Source of the DNA: Acinetobacter tjernbergiae DSM 14971 = CIP 107465
GTDB lineage: Bacteria > Pseudomonadota > Gammaproteobacteria > Pseudomonadales > Moraxellaceae
NCBI RefSeq assembly: GCF_000374425.1
Contig: NZ_KB894354.1
Span: 203,962 to 267,961 of the forward strand
Reading direction: 5' to 3'
Length of the DNA stretch: 64,000 nucleotides
A program made the translations under genes and the position numbers. Positions 50,452-60,546 of this stretch are shown one piece after another. The number at the start of each line of letters is the position of its first letter. Position 1 is the stretch's first letter. The notes beneath the pieces are model-generated. The model ran no database searches, was not told the DNA's origin, and saw only the letters and a list, made by a program, of their open reading frames with translations.

Positions 50452-50687
50452 GGCGGCAGCTACCTAAAAAATATGGTTTTCATTTTGCATAGTGTATTTT
50501 AGGCAAAAAATACCGATAGAAACAATTCCTTTTATTGATATTTATTATTCGTATCAATGAAATGGGCTTATTTATATGACTTTTATTGATAATAAGTCTC
50601 AATAACCTACTAAATTCAAGAATGATCCTCTGAAAAATCGTTTGCCAATTGATACAACAGAGATATTTAAAGTGGTTATTGATTTAA

Positions 50688-50716
50688 ATCAGCTCTAACT
50701 AAATGCTAGAGCTGAT
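50688..50716 (-). terminator. Hairpin after mutS
   Basis: ATCAGCTCTA and TAGAGCTGAT, a 10-base perfect stem with a 9-base loop just past the mutS stop; the T tail is weak. Confidence 0.6.
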
Positions 50717-50725
50717 GATCTAGTC

Positions 50726-53383
50726 TTAATTTTCGAGGGTTTGACTGGATTTAAACAAGGCTTTGAGCTGATAAAGTTGTTCAAGTGCCTGACGTGGAGT
50801 TAGATCATCTACATCAATTTTATCCAACAACTCAAGAGCAGGGGATTGAGCTTCCACTTCAACAATTTTCTCAACAACTTGAGTTTCAATTTCATGCTCA
50901 AGCGAGCTGAATAAATCATTCTGAACTGTATTTTGCAAATGTTGATGCTGTTGCTTTTCCAGAATTTTCAAACGTTTCTGTGCTTCTTTAATTACACTTG
51001 CGGGAATACCTGCCAGTTTTGCAACTTGTAAGCCGTGGCTTTGGCTTGCAGGGCCGTGTTGTACTTTGTGCAATAAAATTAAATTACCATTCAATTCCTG
51101 CGCAGTGACATGATAATTATCAATGCCAACTTCACCGCCCAATTCAGTTAATTCAAAATAGTGTGTTGCAAAAAGACAGAGGCATTTCACCCGCTTGGTT
51201 AAATCGACAACACATGCCCAAGCCAAAGAAAGACCATCGTAGGTACTCGTACCACGACCCACTTCATCCATCAGCACTAAAGACTGACTGGTTGCATGAT
51301 GTAAAATTTGTGAGGTTTCAGTCATTTCCACCATAAATGTCGATTTGCCTGTTGATAAGTCATCAGCAGAACCAATACGGGTAAAGATACGATCAATCGA
51401 CCCCAACTTTGCCGATTTTGCGGGGACAAAACTACCACAGTAAGCAAGTAAACTGATTAATGCAGTCTGACGCATAAACGTCGATTTACCACCCATGTTT
51501 GGACCAGTAATAATCGCCATGCGATGTTGTGGGTCTAAGAAGGTATCATTCGGAGTGAAAGGTGCTTTATTTAAAGCTTCTACCACTGGATGACGACCTG
51601 CTTGAATTTTGATACTAGTTTCAGCGGTAAATTCAGGTCTTGCCCAATTGTTTAATCTCGCTTGATGGGCAAAATTGGCAAGTACATCAATATGAGCAAT
51701 TGCAGCACTCATCATTTGTAAATGGGCAATGTTTTGGCGTAACTCATCCAGAAGTGATTCAAACAACAGTTTTTCACGGGCAAGCGCACGTGATTCACTC
51801 GAAAGGACTTTATCTTCAAAGCTTTTGAGTTCAGGTGTGATATAGCGTTCAGCATTTTTGAGCGTTTGGCGACGTATATAATCGGCTGGAGCTTGCTCTG
51901 CTTGCGAACGTGTTAACTCAATATAATAACCACTGACACGGTTATAACCAATTTTAAGGGTATTAATGCCAGTACGTTGACGCTCTTTAATTTCCAGATC
52001 AATCAGGAATTGCCCGGCATGATCACGAATTTTACGTAGTTCATCGAGTTCATCATCATAACCTTCTGCGATGACATTACCATCACGTAACAGCACAGGT
52101 GGACTTTCAACAATTGCATCCATTAGGTGTTGATGAAGGCTCTTGAAATCACCTAATTCATGGTCTAGTCGGTTTAATAACTTAGATTGTTGTGTTTTTA
52201 GCACAGGGGCTAGTGCATGACGTAAAAATGGAATTTGTGCACATGCTTGACGAAGTTGAACTAAATCACGCGGACGGGCACTCCCCAAAGCAACACGACT
52301 CAATACACGTTCGATATCACCAATTTCTTTGAGCACTAAACGTACAGGAGATTCATGATAGCCTTTTAATAACTGCTCTGAAGCATCCAAACGAGCATCC
52401 AAAATCGCAGTGTCACGAATCGGCTGCATGAGTGTTCGACTCAGTAAACGTCCACCCATTGCCGTTTGACAATCATTAATTAGTTGAAACAAGGATGTAC
52501 CATGATCAAATAACGGTTCAATAATTTCTAAATTACGGCGAGTAATGGGGTCGAGTGCAATAAAGTCGGTACTTTGCTCAATCTGAATTGAACGAATATG
52601 TGGTAGAGCCGTCTTTTGTGTTTCTTTGGCATAATGAATCAAAGCTGCTGCTGCCGCTTTTGCCAAAGGCAGTGGATCTAAACCAAAGCCTGATAAAGTT
52701 GAAACTGCAAACTGATCACACAAGGTCTTTTGCGCATTATTTAAATTAAAATCAACATTTGGACGTTTGGTAATCGGGCAGTCTAGATTCTTCTTAATCT
52801 GCTCAATAATATTTTTATCAATCAGATCTTCATCAATCAAAATCTCGCTTGGCATCAAACGAGCCAGTTCAATTGCCAATTGTTCAGGTTTATAGTCTTG
52901 TTGTTGAACTTTAAAAATACCAGCACTTAAATCAAGTAATGCAAAACCAATTTGGTTCTGTTGAATACATAACGCAACCAAATTTGAAGATTGATAACTG
53001 GTGAGTAGTGCATCATCTGTTAATGTCCCTGGCGTTAAGATGCGAACGACTTTACGGTCGACAGGCCCTTTTCCTGTTACTTCTCCGACTTGTTCACAAA
53101 TAGCAACAGTACGACCAGACTTAACCAAACGAGCAAGGTAGCCTTCCGCTGCATGATAGGGCACGCCCGCCATTGGAATTGGTTGTCCATTGGCTTTACC
53201 TCGATGGGTGAGGGTAATCCCTAAAAGTTTGGCAGCTTGATGAGCATCTTCAAAGAAAAGTTCATAAAAATCGCCCATACGGTAGAACAGCAAAGCATGT
53301 TGATACTCAGTTTTGACTTTAAGATATTGCTGCATCATTGGGGTGTGGTTTGAAAGGTCTGCTATGCTATTATTATCATTCAT
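50726..53383 (-). CDS. mutS: DNA mismatch repair protein MutS
   Basis: Recognises mismatches and starts repair with MutL. The N-terminal mismatch-binding domain has [14 protein letters not shown] with the F-x-E reading head nearby, and the ATPase has Walker [14 protein letters not shown], Walker [17 protein letters not shown] and [12 protein letters not shown]. The ATG at 53383 has AAGGAC upstream and gives 885 residues; a TTG eight codons earlier is unlikely. The gene marks the edge of the accessory element: the integrase starts about 225 bases from the mutS start on the opposite strand. Confidence 0.96.
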   Translation of the reverse strand: MNDNNSIADLSNHTPMMQQYLKVKTEYQHALLFYRMGDFYELFFEDAHQAAKLLGITLTHRGKANGQPIPMAGVPYHAAEGYLARLVKSGRTVAICEQVGEVTGKGPVDRKVVRILTPGTLTDDALLTSYQSSNLVALCIQQNQIGFALLDLSAGIFKVQQQDYKPEQLAIELARLMPSEILIDEDLIDKNIIEQIKKNLDCPITKRPNVDFNLNNAQKTLCDQFAVSTLSGFGLDPLPLAKAAAAALIHYAKETQKTALPHIRSIQIEQSTDFIALDPITRRNLEIIEPLFDHGTSLFQLINDCQTAMGGRLLSRTLMQPIRDTAILDARLDASEQLLKGYHESPVRLVLKEIGDIERVLSRVALGSARPRDLVQLRQACAQIPFLRHALAPVLKTQQSKLLNRLDHELGDFKSLHQHLMDAIVESPPVLLRDGNVIAEGYDDELDELRKIRDHAGQFLIDLEIKERQRTGINTLKIGYNRVSGYYIELTRSQAEQAPADYIRRQTLKNAERYITPELKSFEDKVLSSESRALAREKLLFESLLDELRQNIAHLQMMSAAIAHIDVLANFAHQARLNNWARPEFTAETSIKIQAGRHPVVEALNKAPFTPNDTFLDPQHRMAIITGPNMGGKSTFMRQTALISLLAYCGSFVPAKSAKLGSIDRIFTRIGSADDLSTGKSTFMVEMTETSQILHHATSQSLVLMDEVGRGTSTYDGLSLAWACVVDLTKRVKCLCLFATHYFELTELGGEVGIDNYHVTAQELNGNLILLHKVQHGPASQSHGLQVAKLAGIPASVIKEAQKRLKILEKQQHQHLQNTVQNDLFSSLEHEIETQVVEKIVEVEAQSPALELLDKIDVDDLTPRQALEQLYQLKALFKSSQTLEN

Positions 53384-53488
53384 TGTTGTTAAGTCCTTTA
53401 TTTTCAATGTATTTAATAGTGTTTAACATAAACAGAATATCCGAAGGTGTAGGAGAAAATCTAAGCAAATACAGCCTAAGCCAAAACA

Positions 53489-53512
53489 TTAGTGTAGGTT
53501 TTAGTGTAGGTT
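53489..53512. repeat. Tandem 12-base direct repeat between mutS and the integrase
   Basis: TTAGTGTAGGTT occurs twice with no gap. Such repeats next to a tyrosine recombinase are often arm-type binding sites or part of the attachment site. Confidence 0.6.
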
Positions 53513-53608
53513 GTTTTAGTTTAAACTAGCCATCATTCCTTATCAATAATTGGAAAATGGACAGCTTGAAAGGATAACAAATAATTCAGTCTTTCTGTGA
53601 GGATTAAA

Positions 53609-54970
53609 GTGGTTCGTTCAATAGAGCAACAAACAACAATTAAAAAAGCACTTTCAGCTAAGGCGATAGAGAAGATGAAGGTGGGTGATCCTGATAAATC
53701 TGATATTGGGGAATATGTGGGGCTGCGGGTGCATTGCGGCAAAACGGGAATGAAGACCTTTTTCTACCGTTATCGTAGTCCTGTGGATGACTCGATCAAA
53801 CAATATAAGATCGGAAATTTCCCTCAAGTTACATTGGCGGAAGCAAGGATAGAACTGATTCGTTTAAAAGCTGAAAGGAATCAGGGGATTTGTCCAAAAC
53901 ATAAAAAAGAACAGGAAAAGCTTCAACAACAGCTTGAGCAAGAGCATGTACAGAAAGATATATCTCAACTTACTGTACATGACATGATTGAGATGTACTT
54001 GACCGAAGTAATTGAAGATCACTGGATTACTGACCCTCGAACAGGGGAAAGGAAAAAGGTCTTGGGTGTGCGTAAGCCCAAAGGTCAAGCTGAAACACGG
54101 CGAACCTTGTATGGAGATGCGGTACGGGTTTTGGGAAATCGAGTTGCTTTGGAAGTAACTCGAAAAGATGTGGTAGCTTTAACCAAAGAAATTATTGATC
54201 GTGGTTCCAATGTGCAGGCTGGACGGGTATTGTCCGAGTTAACGTTGGCTTATGAATATACCATCGGGTTAGAGCGATTCCCTGCCAATTTTGCCAATCC
54301 TGCCTTATTAGCCAAAATGAGTATCAAGCAATCAAGGCTAAAAGTAACCTGTAAAAAGGGTACACGAGTTTTAAATGATCAGGAATTAAAACGTGTATTG
54401 GCTTGGTTGCCAACATCAGGATTTACAACACATCAAAAACATATCCTTTATTTAACGTTGTGGACAGGTTGCCGTACTGGAGAATTGTGTGATGCACAAT
54501 GGAGCGATTTTGATTTAGATCGAGGTATATGGCATCTAAAAGCTTCAAAAAATAGCACTGAGCGTTATGTTCAGTTATCAACCCAATGCCTTAATTTCTT
54601 ATACTCATTCTACAAACCTGATCAGAAATATTTATTCGCTTCGAGTCGAACAGGGCTTCCTATTCAGCAAAAGTCTTTGAGTGAAATGAAATGGCAACTG
54701 AAGAATCCAGAGAAAGTTCAAACGAAATATCGTGCTGAGCAACTTTGGTTAGAAAATATGGATGATTGGAATCCACATGATTTACGGCGGACGGTTAGAA
54801 CAGGATTGTCTAGGTTAGGCTGTCCTACAGATATTGCAGAAGCAGTTCTAGGGCATTCCAAAAAGGGAATTGAGGGAACGTACAACCTGCATAATTATGA
54901 AGCGGAATGTGCGGAGTGGTTGCAGAAATGGGCGAATTACTTGGATAGCATCATGAAAATCAATCATTAA
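53609..54970 (+). CDS. Tyrosine recombinase/integrase of the P4/CP4 type
   Basis: A 453-residue site-specific recombinase. The N-terminal DUF4102 arm-binding domain covers about residues 10-100 (KALSAKAIEKMKVGDPDKSDI, FFYRYRSPVDDSIKQYKIGNF, LAEARIELIRLKAER), then a core-binding domain and the catalytic domain with R289 in TGCRTGEL, H390-D-L-R393, H416 in LGHSKKG and nucleophile Y425 in GTYNLHNY. I chose the GTG at 53609 because GAGGA sits 5-9 bases before it; a GTG four codons earlier lacks that. It is the first gene of the element and faces away from mutS. Confidence 0.93.
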   Translation: MVRSIEQQTTIKKALSAKAIEKMKVGDPDKSDIGEYVGLRVHCGKTGMKTFFYRYRSPVDDSIKQYKIGNFPQVTLAEARIELIRLKAERNQGICPKHKKEQEKLQQQLEQEHVQKDISQLTVHDMIEMYLTEVIEDHWITDPRTGERKKVLGVRKPKGQAETRRTLYGDAVRVLGNRVALEVTRKDVVALTKEIIDRGSNVQAGRVLSELTLAYEYTIGLERFPANFANPALLAKMSIKQSRLKVTCKKGTRVLNDQELKRVLAWLPTSGFTTHQKHILYLTLWTGCRTGELCDAQWSDFDLDRGIWHLKASKNSTERYVQLSTQCLNFLYSFYKPDQKYLFASSRTGLPIQQKSLSEMKWQLKNPEKVQTKYRAEQLWLENMDDWNPHDLRRTVRTGLSRLGCPTDIAEAVLGHSKKGIEGTYNLHNYEAECAEWLQKWANYLDSIMKINH

Positions 54971-55314
54971 AAAGCTATATCAGGATTCAAACCTTTAAAA
55001 TTTTTATTTAGATATTCTTAATAATTACTTGGTTGTAACTGTTTCCTTGAAATTAAACACAGGCTTTAGATTCAATCTTAATTAATTTTCACTGACCCTC
55101 ATTAGCTGAATATTGAAAAGGCATGAGAGAATATTTTCATCTTATTTGTCTCAACATTATCAACACAAATATGAATTATTTTTTAGTTGATATTTTGTTT
55201 GCTTAGTCGTTTTTTTGAAAAAATAATGGTTTTGAAAAAATGTGATTAATAGTAACTTTTTGGATATAATTTATATACTGTAATGGCTGATTTTACTTGT
55301 TTAGAGCATAGATT
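54971..55314. other. Intergenic region after the integrase
   Basis: About 340 AT-rich bases without a gene. A TATAAT box at 55265-55270 lies 45 bases before the next ATG and may be the -10 element for the 794-residue gene; a -35 hexamer at the right distance is poor (GTGATT). No inverted repeat stood out. Confidence 0.4.
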
Positions 55315-57699
55315 ATGAAAATAATAGAAATAAAAAAAGAGGATATTTTTAAAATTTTAAGTCAGCGTGCTCAACGGTCAGTGAGAAATCTGAAAGATGA
55401 GAATTTCGATCAATCGTTATTTTTCCACGAATCAGTTCAGGTCCTGAAAAACATAGAATTTTTTGTTGATAACATCTTTGATCGCGTGATAACAAGCCTT
55501 AGTATCTATGAAGAGGCAGTCAAAAATAATGATCAAAAGCGGCTTGATAAGATACATGCAACTTTCAGTACATTACGTTTTCATCGCAATATGATGAAAT
55601 TACCGAATGTACGATTTAGTGATAATTTTAATATTTTTAAAAAAATCTACATAAATCCAGAAATCCCAAAAAAATTACAGCAACGACTTTGGATGGCAGG
55701 AGTGACTGATCTGGAAGAGTTGCACTTACTTAACCAGTCATTTTTTCAAATTGATGACATTAATATTGCAATCGATAGAAATTGGAATGTAGACAGTTTT
55801 CCTAAAGAAAAGTGCTTTGATGGTATATCTAAAATTCAAGAGCAAGACGAGCACAATTACATTTCTAGAGGGGAAAAAAGAAAAGAAAGACTGGATCATT
55901 TAGGGAAGATGTATCAATCATTTGATTTTTTGCTTGAACAACTAGGCAGTGTGTATGTTCTTTGTGTAGATGTTCGATTTATCAATTCTTATCAAAACCG
56001 CAATACCTATAACTTCGAGAATTTTTTTAGTCTCATTTATCAACAGACTCAATTGATAGGTAATATTTTACAATGCTTACCCAACTTTGTTCGTGCAAAT
56101 ACAAAATTTGAGCATGATTTTCATTTAGGCGTGAATTTGCATTGTATTCTCATTTTTAAGCATTCTCCGAAATTTGATGAACAAGGTTTGGTTGATCAGT
56201 TGCAATATCTGTTTGATTTATACTTTAGAAACCAATTTTACATACAGGTACGGAACTGGAATGAAGTTGTTCGTAGAAACTTTTCAAATAAAGCAGTTGG
56301 ACATATAGGTAAGGCGAATCAGGGCAAGATTGAGCATTTTAAGTATTGGATTTTGAGTTATTTTGCTTCAGTGGATCGCTATATCAAGTTGGAGTGTATT
56401 AATGATACAGATGGACAACCTTACGAAATTAATTTTAATTTGGATGTGTTGAATTGTGCTATACCTCAAGTTATGGATGTGATTGTAGTTGATCCTAAAC
56501 CAGCACTTAAATTTCAACAATTAGTCACACAAACAGATGAAAAGAAAATTTGGTCTACTCGCCAATTGTCAAAGAAAATCAAAATACACATAGAGTTGGC
56601 TGAATTGTATTACAGTGAGCGATTTGCTGATAACCAATGTTTAAAACAATATTTACTGGATTTTGAAATTATGGCTGCAATGTTGCAGCAGAGTTTTGAG
56701 CAGCCATTTTTAATCCCTATATTGCCATCAGATCAGACGTTAACTGACAAAGCGCTTCGGAAATGTTTGAGTCTGACTGGTAAGCGGCTATTGTCGTTGT
56801 TGAAACGTAGTAGCTTACTGAACCAATTGTCACTGGACGATAAAAAACGAAATGTCAGTTTGAATGCACTATTAATGTTTGAAAATTTGAACTTTTCCAC
56901 AAATACACTAATCCTTCATGAATTATTAACTATTGATATTGCTAAATATATTAATAAATTTGCAGTCTTTTTGTATGAACTCCAACATAAGCCGATGAAC
57001 AGCATTTTTTTAACATCTGAACATAATACTGATTTTAAAATGTGTCTTGAGAACAATTCGGACACATTAAGTTTATATCTTGATCACAAGCGGAAGGTCT
57101 GTAATAAGCGTTTAGCGAGTTCACAAAAATATATTCAGCAGCTTTTAACAGAAGACATTTATTTAGTGCATGTGAAGCTAAGTTGTGAATTGAACAGTGG
57201 TGTGTTGAACCAAGACAATTTCTCAAAAGTATTTACTAGTTTTTTAAGAATGGGAAAACGTGCTAAACCTCTCAAATGGTTGTTAGGTTACTTGGGCTTA
57301 TGGCAATTAGATGCTCATAATAATCCATATGTGGATATATACATGTTTCTTGAAAAAGGCTGTGAGAAACAGGTGAGTCATATTGAACAATTGCTATCAG
57401 AATATTGGAATAATTTTATTAAAGAAAAGTGCATAAATTTCTTAGGTGTACCGAGTACAAATATCAGACATGCATCAATTGAGTTGCTGCCCATATATCG
57501 TTCCAGATCTGAATACGTTGAAAGTGTTTTATTGATTCAGGTTAAAGATAAACATGCCCATAAATTCATTTTGGAAACTCTAATCAAATTTATTGTGTAT
57601 CGTGATCTGTTTCAGCTTGCTAGCCAAAAAGATGTGCCAAAGGTACTGATCAAAGGATCTAAGATAAAAAATGATAATAGTCGTAGTCAAAAAAATTAA
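55315..57699 (+). CDS. Large element protein with two diverged YagK/YfjJ-like domains
   Basis: A 794-residue protein that I read as a double copy of the domain found in the next two genes. In the first copy (about residues 210-360) VYVLCVDVRFI matches LLFVRVDLGYL of the next gene, VNLHCILIFKHS matches YHCHLLLIYDPS, and ILSYFASVDRYIKLE matches AAMYLVNPEKYAQHL. The first histidine of the H-x-H pair is replaced by N. A weaker second copy (about 615-760) has LVHVKLSCEL and PYVDIYMFLEKG, with no histidines. The middle part is helical. No signal or membrane segments. It is the first cargo gene after the integrase. The alignment is by eye. Confidence 0.7.
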   Translation: MKIIEIKKEDIFKILSQRAQRSVRNLKDENFDQSLFFHESVQVLKNIEFFVDNIFDRVITSLSIYEEAVKNNDQKRLDKIHATFSTLRFHRNMMKLPNVRFSDNFNIFKKIYINPEIPKKLQQRLWMAGVTDLEELHLLNQSFFQIDDINIAIDRNWNVDSFPKEKCFDGISKIQEQDEHNYISRGEKRKERLDHLGKMYQSFDFLLEQLGSVYVLCVDVRFINSYQNRNTYNFENFFSLIYQQTQLIGNILQCLPNFVRANTKFEHDFHLGVNLHCILIFKHSPKFDEQGLVDQLQYLFDLYFRNQFYIQVRNWNEVVRRNFSNKAVGHIGKANQGKIEHFKYWILSYFASVDRYIKLECINDTDGQPYEINFNLDVLNCAIPQVMDVIVVDPKPALKFQQLVTQTDEKKIWSTRQLSKKIKIHIELAELYYSERFADNQCLKQYLLDFEIMAAMLQQSFEQPFLIPILPSDQTLTDKALRKCLSLTGKRLLSLLKRSSLLNQLSLDDKKRNVSLNALLMFENLNFSTNTLILHELLTIDIAKYINKFAVFLYELQHKPMNSIFLTSEHNTDFKMCLENNSDTLSLYLDHKRKVCNKRLASSQKYIQQLLTEDIYLVHVKLSCELNSGVLNQDNFSKVFTSFLRMGKRAKPLKWLLGYLGLWQLDAHNNPYVDIYMFLEKGCEKQVSHIEQLLSEYWNNFIKEKCINFLGVPSTNIRHASIELLPIYRSRSEYVESVLLIQVKDKHAHKFILETLIKFIVYRDLFQLASQKDVPKVLIKGSKIKNDNSRSQKN

Positions 57700-57711
57700 C
57701 TTTAGCTTGAC

Positions 57712-57757
57712 TCGGTTAGGTTAAGCCATGTGATTTATGCTCAGGCGGTCTAACCGA
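57712..57757. repeat. Inverted repeat with a 30-base loop
   Basis: TCGGTTAG (57712-57719) and CTAACCGA (57750-57757) are perfect 8-base arms just after the stop of the 794-residue gene. Possible terminator or protein site; no T tail. Confidence 0.35.
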
Positions 57758-57940
57758 TTTGCTGTCGAGTTGTAGATTGGCCTTAGCGGGTTATTAAAGT
57801 TATTATATCTATTATTAATTATATACTTATCAAAATTTTATTTTACTATCGATTGATTCTTTACTCATATATATGGGTAAACAAGTAAAGAACTACAGAC
57901 ATGACTGTGATATGAATCCTAACATGATGAGTATCACGAC

Positions 57941-58897
57941 ATGAATTTGACTACAGTTCTTTGGAATGAATCCAGTATTTGTACTGCGATTGAAGACTTT
58001 GTTTATGATGTCTGTTTTGAACAGATGGATGAACAACAATTCAAACAAACATTGAGTACATTATATGAAGCTTTTCAGCATTTCTATTCAGCACAGCTTC
58101 ACTACGCTGACTCCATCCAGTATTTTATTCAGTGTAAGTATTGGATTGATCATTTTCTGAATGGCCTATCTGCATCACATATCTTGAATTTTAATATTCA
58201 ACAGGTTCAAACCCTATGCTGTGTACTCAGCCAATATAAATATGATTATTGGAATGAACATGCTCGCTTTATTCAGCAAGAAGAGCAGAATCGAATTTCA
58301 CTACATCAGTATCTGACTAAACTCTTTACACATTATTCTGAACTGTTGTTTGTACGTGTGGATTTGGGCTATCTCAAAGAGCAACAGGTTTATATGGGTA
58401 TCGAGAATGTTCAACAACATATGAGCATTTTAAGAAATCGTATCGCAAATCAAGATGGATGTTTCATGGGATTACAAGGATATGCATGGGCATTAGAGCA
58501 GGGTGAAAATAAAGGCTATCATTGCCACTTATTGCTGATCTATGATCCATCAAAACGACAGAATGACTGGTATCTCGCTGATCAGGTTTGGCAAATGTGG
58601 AATAGTATTACGGGTAATACTGGCGTGCACTTTAATTGTAATACTACGGAATATAAGCAGCAGTTTATGCGGAATGATCGCTTAGGGGTAGGACCTATTC
58701 GGTGCAGTAATCCCGTGGAAGTAAGTAACGCCTTGAATGCTGCCATGTATCTGGTCAATCCTGAAAAGTATGCACAGCATCTACGAGCAAAGATACCGTA
58801 TATGCGTAGCTTTGGTACAGGTCAATTTGAAGTGCATTGGCGTAGAGGTGTTGCCCAAACCTTGCAGCGATGTGGATTTAAGTCAAACAACGATTAA
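57941..58897 (+). CDS. YagK/YfjJ-family (inovirus Gp2-like) protein, possible HUH replication initiator
   Basis: A 318-residue protein whose C-terminal 180 residues match what I know of the YagK/YfjJ (inovirus Gp2-like) domain: LLFVRVDLGYL, GYHCHLLLIYDPS with the histidine pair at 194 and 196, and NALNAAMYLVNPEKYAQHL with Y270, K276 and Y277. The H-x-H pair followed by a tyrosine/lysine helix is the layout of HUH rolling-circle endonucleases, so nicking activity is plausible (inference). The N-terminal 130 residues are helical and match the next gene (EDFVYDV, EQQFKQTL, YADSI). It keeps the best motifs of the three paralogs. Confidence 0.78.
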   Translation: MNLTTVLWNESSICTAIEDFVYDVCFEQMDEQQFKQTLSTLYEAFQHFYSAQLHYADSIQYFIQCKYWIDHFLNGLSASHILNFNIQQVQTLCCVLSQYKYDYWNEHARFIQQEEQNRISLHQYLTKLFTHYSELLFVRVDLGYLKEQQVYMGIENVQQHMSILRNRIANQDGCFMGLQGYAWALEQGENKGYHCHLLLIYDPSKRQNDWYLADQVWQMWNSITGNTGVHFNCNTTEYKQQFMRNDRLGVGPIRCSNPVEVSNALNAAMYLVNPEKYAQHLRAKIPYMRSFGTGQFEVHWRRGVAQTLQRCGFKSNND

Positions 58898-58950
58898 AAA
58901 ACTACGGCACTCCTAGTGATATGAACCAATAACCTAGGATGTGTTTTCTC

Positions 58951-59814
58951 ATGACGACCTACAATGAAGCTCAAACCTTTTGTGAAATTGAAAAATTTAT
59001 CAAGGAGGTGGTGGATGACCAAATCAGTTGTGAACAATTCAAGCAACAAATTGTTCCTTTAATCATCAAGTCTAGACGTTTCTTTATTGCTGGTTATGAC
59101 TATGTTGATTCCATCATTATTTTTAAGCTGATTGAACGAGCCTTGTTTCAAGCAAATAAATATAGATTGTATGAAAATATTTATGATCTGCCCGATCATG
59201 TGATTGAGTCGATGATTGCTGATATCCAGTCGCAATTTGAACGGATACAGGACGGTCATCAATACGACCAAAAAAAGAATAAGGCTGAAACGAAGAAGGT
59301 CGAACGCTTCTTATTGAATACCATGCAATACACAGATTGCTTAATGATCTTTCCAATGCGATTTGGTATCAGGGAAGGTGTATCGTCATTAGGATTTAAC
59401 GGTTTTGAGTGTTATGTCAATGCCATATTAAGAGAGGTCAGGGCAAGGGAGACCAATGTATTCCGTTGCATCCATTCAGTGATTTGGAAGATAAAACATC
59501 ATCCTGAACAGGGCTACTACCTCCAGATCTACTTTATTTATGCTGGACAGGCACAGGACACGACTTTATCTGACCATGCCAATAAACTGATAGCAAAGTG
59601 TGAGGAACTCAGTAATGGTTTTGGTGAAGTCTACATTGAAGAGCAAGCTAAAAAAGGATGGTCAGTGAATTGCCAAGATGACAGGCAGATTCAACGGATC
59701 CTGCAATTGCTGAAGAGTGATTTCAATGCGAATAGTAAAAATCATTATTTAAGGGTGATGCTAACTCGCGGCAAAACTTTTAATTGTGAACGCATCCCTT
59801 TAAAGCTGAAGTAG
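58951..59814 (+). CDS. Diverged paralog of the YagK/YfjJ-like protein, likely without catalytic residues
   Basis: A 287-residue paralog of the preceding gene. N-terminal matches: EKFIKEVVDDQISCEQFKQ against EDFVYDVCFEQMDEQQFKQ, and YDYVDSI against LHYADSI. In the C-terminal domain LMIFPMRFGI and QGYYLQIYFIYAG align with the active paralog, but both histidines are lost (Y and Q) and the tyrosine/lysine helix reads DFNANSKNHY. It may be a regulatory or structural partner. A start at 58939 is possible; I prefer 58951, since a shared GTGATATGAA element then stands 34-35 bases before the ATG in both genes. Confidence 0.72.
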   Translation: MTTYNEAQTFCEIEKFIKEVVDDQISCEQFKQQIVPLIIKSRRFFIAGYDYVDSIIIFKLIERALFQANKYRLYENIYDLPDHVIESMIADIQSQFERIQDGHQYDQKKNKAETKKVERFLLNTMQYTDCLMIFPMRFGIREGVSSLGFNGFECYVNAILREVRARETNVFRCIHSVIWKIKHHPEQGYYLQIYFIYAGQAQDTTLSDHANKLIAKCEELSNGFGEVYIEEQAKKGWSVNCQDDRQIQRILQLLKSDFNANSKNHYLRVMLTRGKTFNCERIPLKLK

Positions 59815-59849
59815 CTTTATTTAGTAAAATCGATAGAGTTGTCATCGAA

Positions 59850-59883
59850 TAATGGTCTAAGAATGAATCCGCTTAGACCATTA
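59850..59883. terminator. Hairpin between converging element genes
   Basis: TAATGGTCTAAG and CTTAGACCATTA, a 12-base perfect stem with a 10-base loop, between a plus-strand and a minus-strand gene. Likely a shared terminator, though the T tail is short. Confidence 0.65.
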
Positions 59884-59929
59884 TTAATTTCAGTGGAAAA
59901 ATACGCCACTTGATCTAGGAGTTGAATAC

Positions 59930-60433
59930 CTAAAAATTATAGGTATAAGTCAAACCGCTGTTGGTGGTGACCGTCACTTCACGCACATATTCAGCCGAAC
60001 AGCCTAAGTAAACTTTTGCCACTGAGCCATAACGCATATTTTGGTAATCGTAAGTGCCTTTGCTTCTACAATTGCCACGATTGATTAAAACACCTGTGAT
60101 AGTGGTTGGCGCATCATTCAATGACATGATATTCAGTAAATCGGTATAGCCTGTCATGGAGTATTGTGATTCTTCACGACGGACACGTACCTCAAACTGT
60201 TCTTGTACAGTGGGTTCAGCCACTTCCTCAGCATTGTATGATCCATCTTCCAGAAAGGATTTATCAACGGCTGGAAAATCATCTTCAGATTGATGTGTCG
60301 TTTCAGAAGCATCGGCAGTGCTATTCTCGCTTGTTTGAGTATCTTTGGGCTTTGGTGCATTGTTGTCTGAATTACATGCGGTTAAAGTCAGTAGCAACAT
60401 ACTGGATAAAACAATAGATGGAATAAAATTCAT
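59930..60433 (-). CDS. Hypothetical lipoprotein of the element
   Basis: A 167-residue lipoprotein: the signal ends in LTLTAC with the lipid-bearing cysteine at about residue 20. A serine/threonine/acid-rich linker of roughly 60 residues (SENSTADASETT) leads to a compact C-terminal domain with two cysteines (RGNCRSKGTYDY and LGCSAEY) likely joined by a disulphide. No family recognised. It lies downstream of a second lipoprotein gene on the same strand, separated by a hairpin. Confidence 0.72.
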   Translation of the reverse strand: MNFIPSIVLSSMLLLTLTACNSDNNAPKPKDTQTSENSTADASETTHQSEDDFPAVDKSFLEDGSYNAEEVAEPTVQEQFEVRVRREESQYSMTGYTDLLNIMSLNDAPTTITGVLINRGNCRSKGTYDYQNMRYGSVAKVYLGCSAEYVREVTVTTNSGLTYTYNF

Positions 60434-60468
60434 TACACATGCCTATATTTAATCGAATATTGTGATCT

Positions 60469-60496
60469 ACAGGGTTGGGTGAAAGCCCAACTCTGT
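60469..60496 (-). terminator. Hairpin between the two lipoprotein genes
   Basis: AGGGTTGGG and CCCAACTCT pair over 9 bases with one wobble around a short loop; it lies after the stop of the upstream lipoprotein gene. The T tail is weak. Confidence 0.45.
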
Positions 60497-60546
60497 GTAT
60501 TTAATTGTTTGGTCAATCAATTTTTTACTTTTTATAAAAGTGGGAA

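Noticed and set aside
53338..53529. Plus-strand 63-codon frame overlapping the mutS start
   Set aside because: It overlaps the mutS start and the repeat region, and its composition is that of intergenic DNA.
53533..53742. Reverse 69-codon frame over the integrase start
   Set aside because: It is a shadow of the integrase N-terminus with no ribosome site or recognisable sequence.
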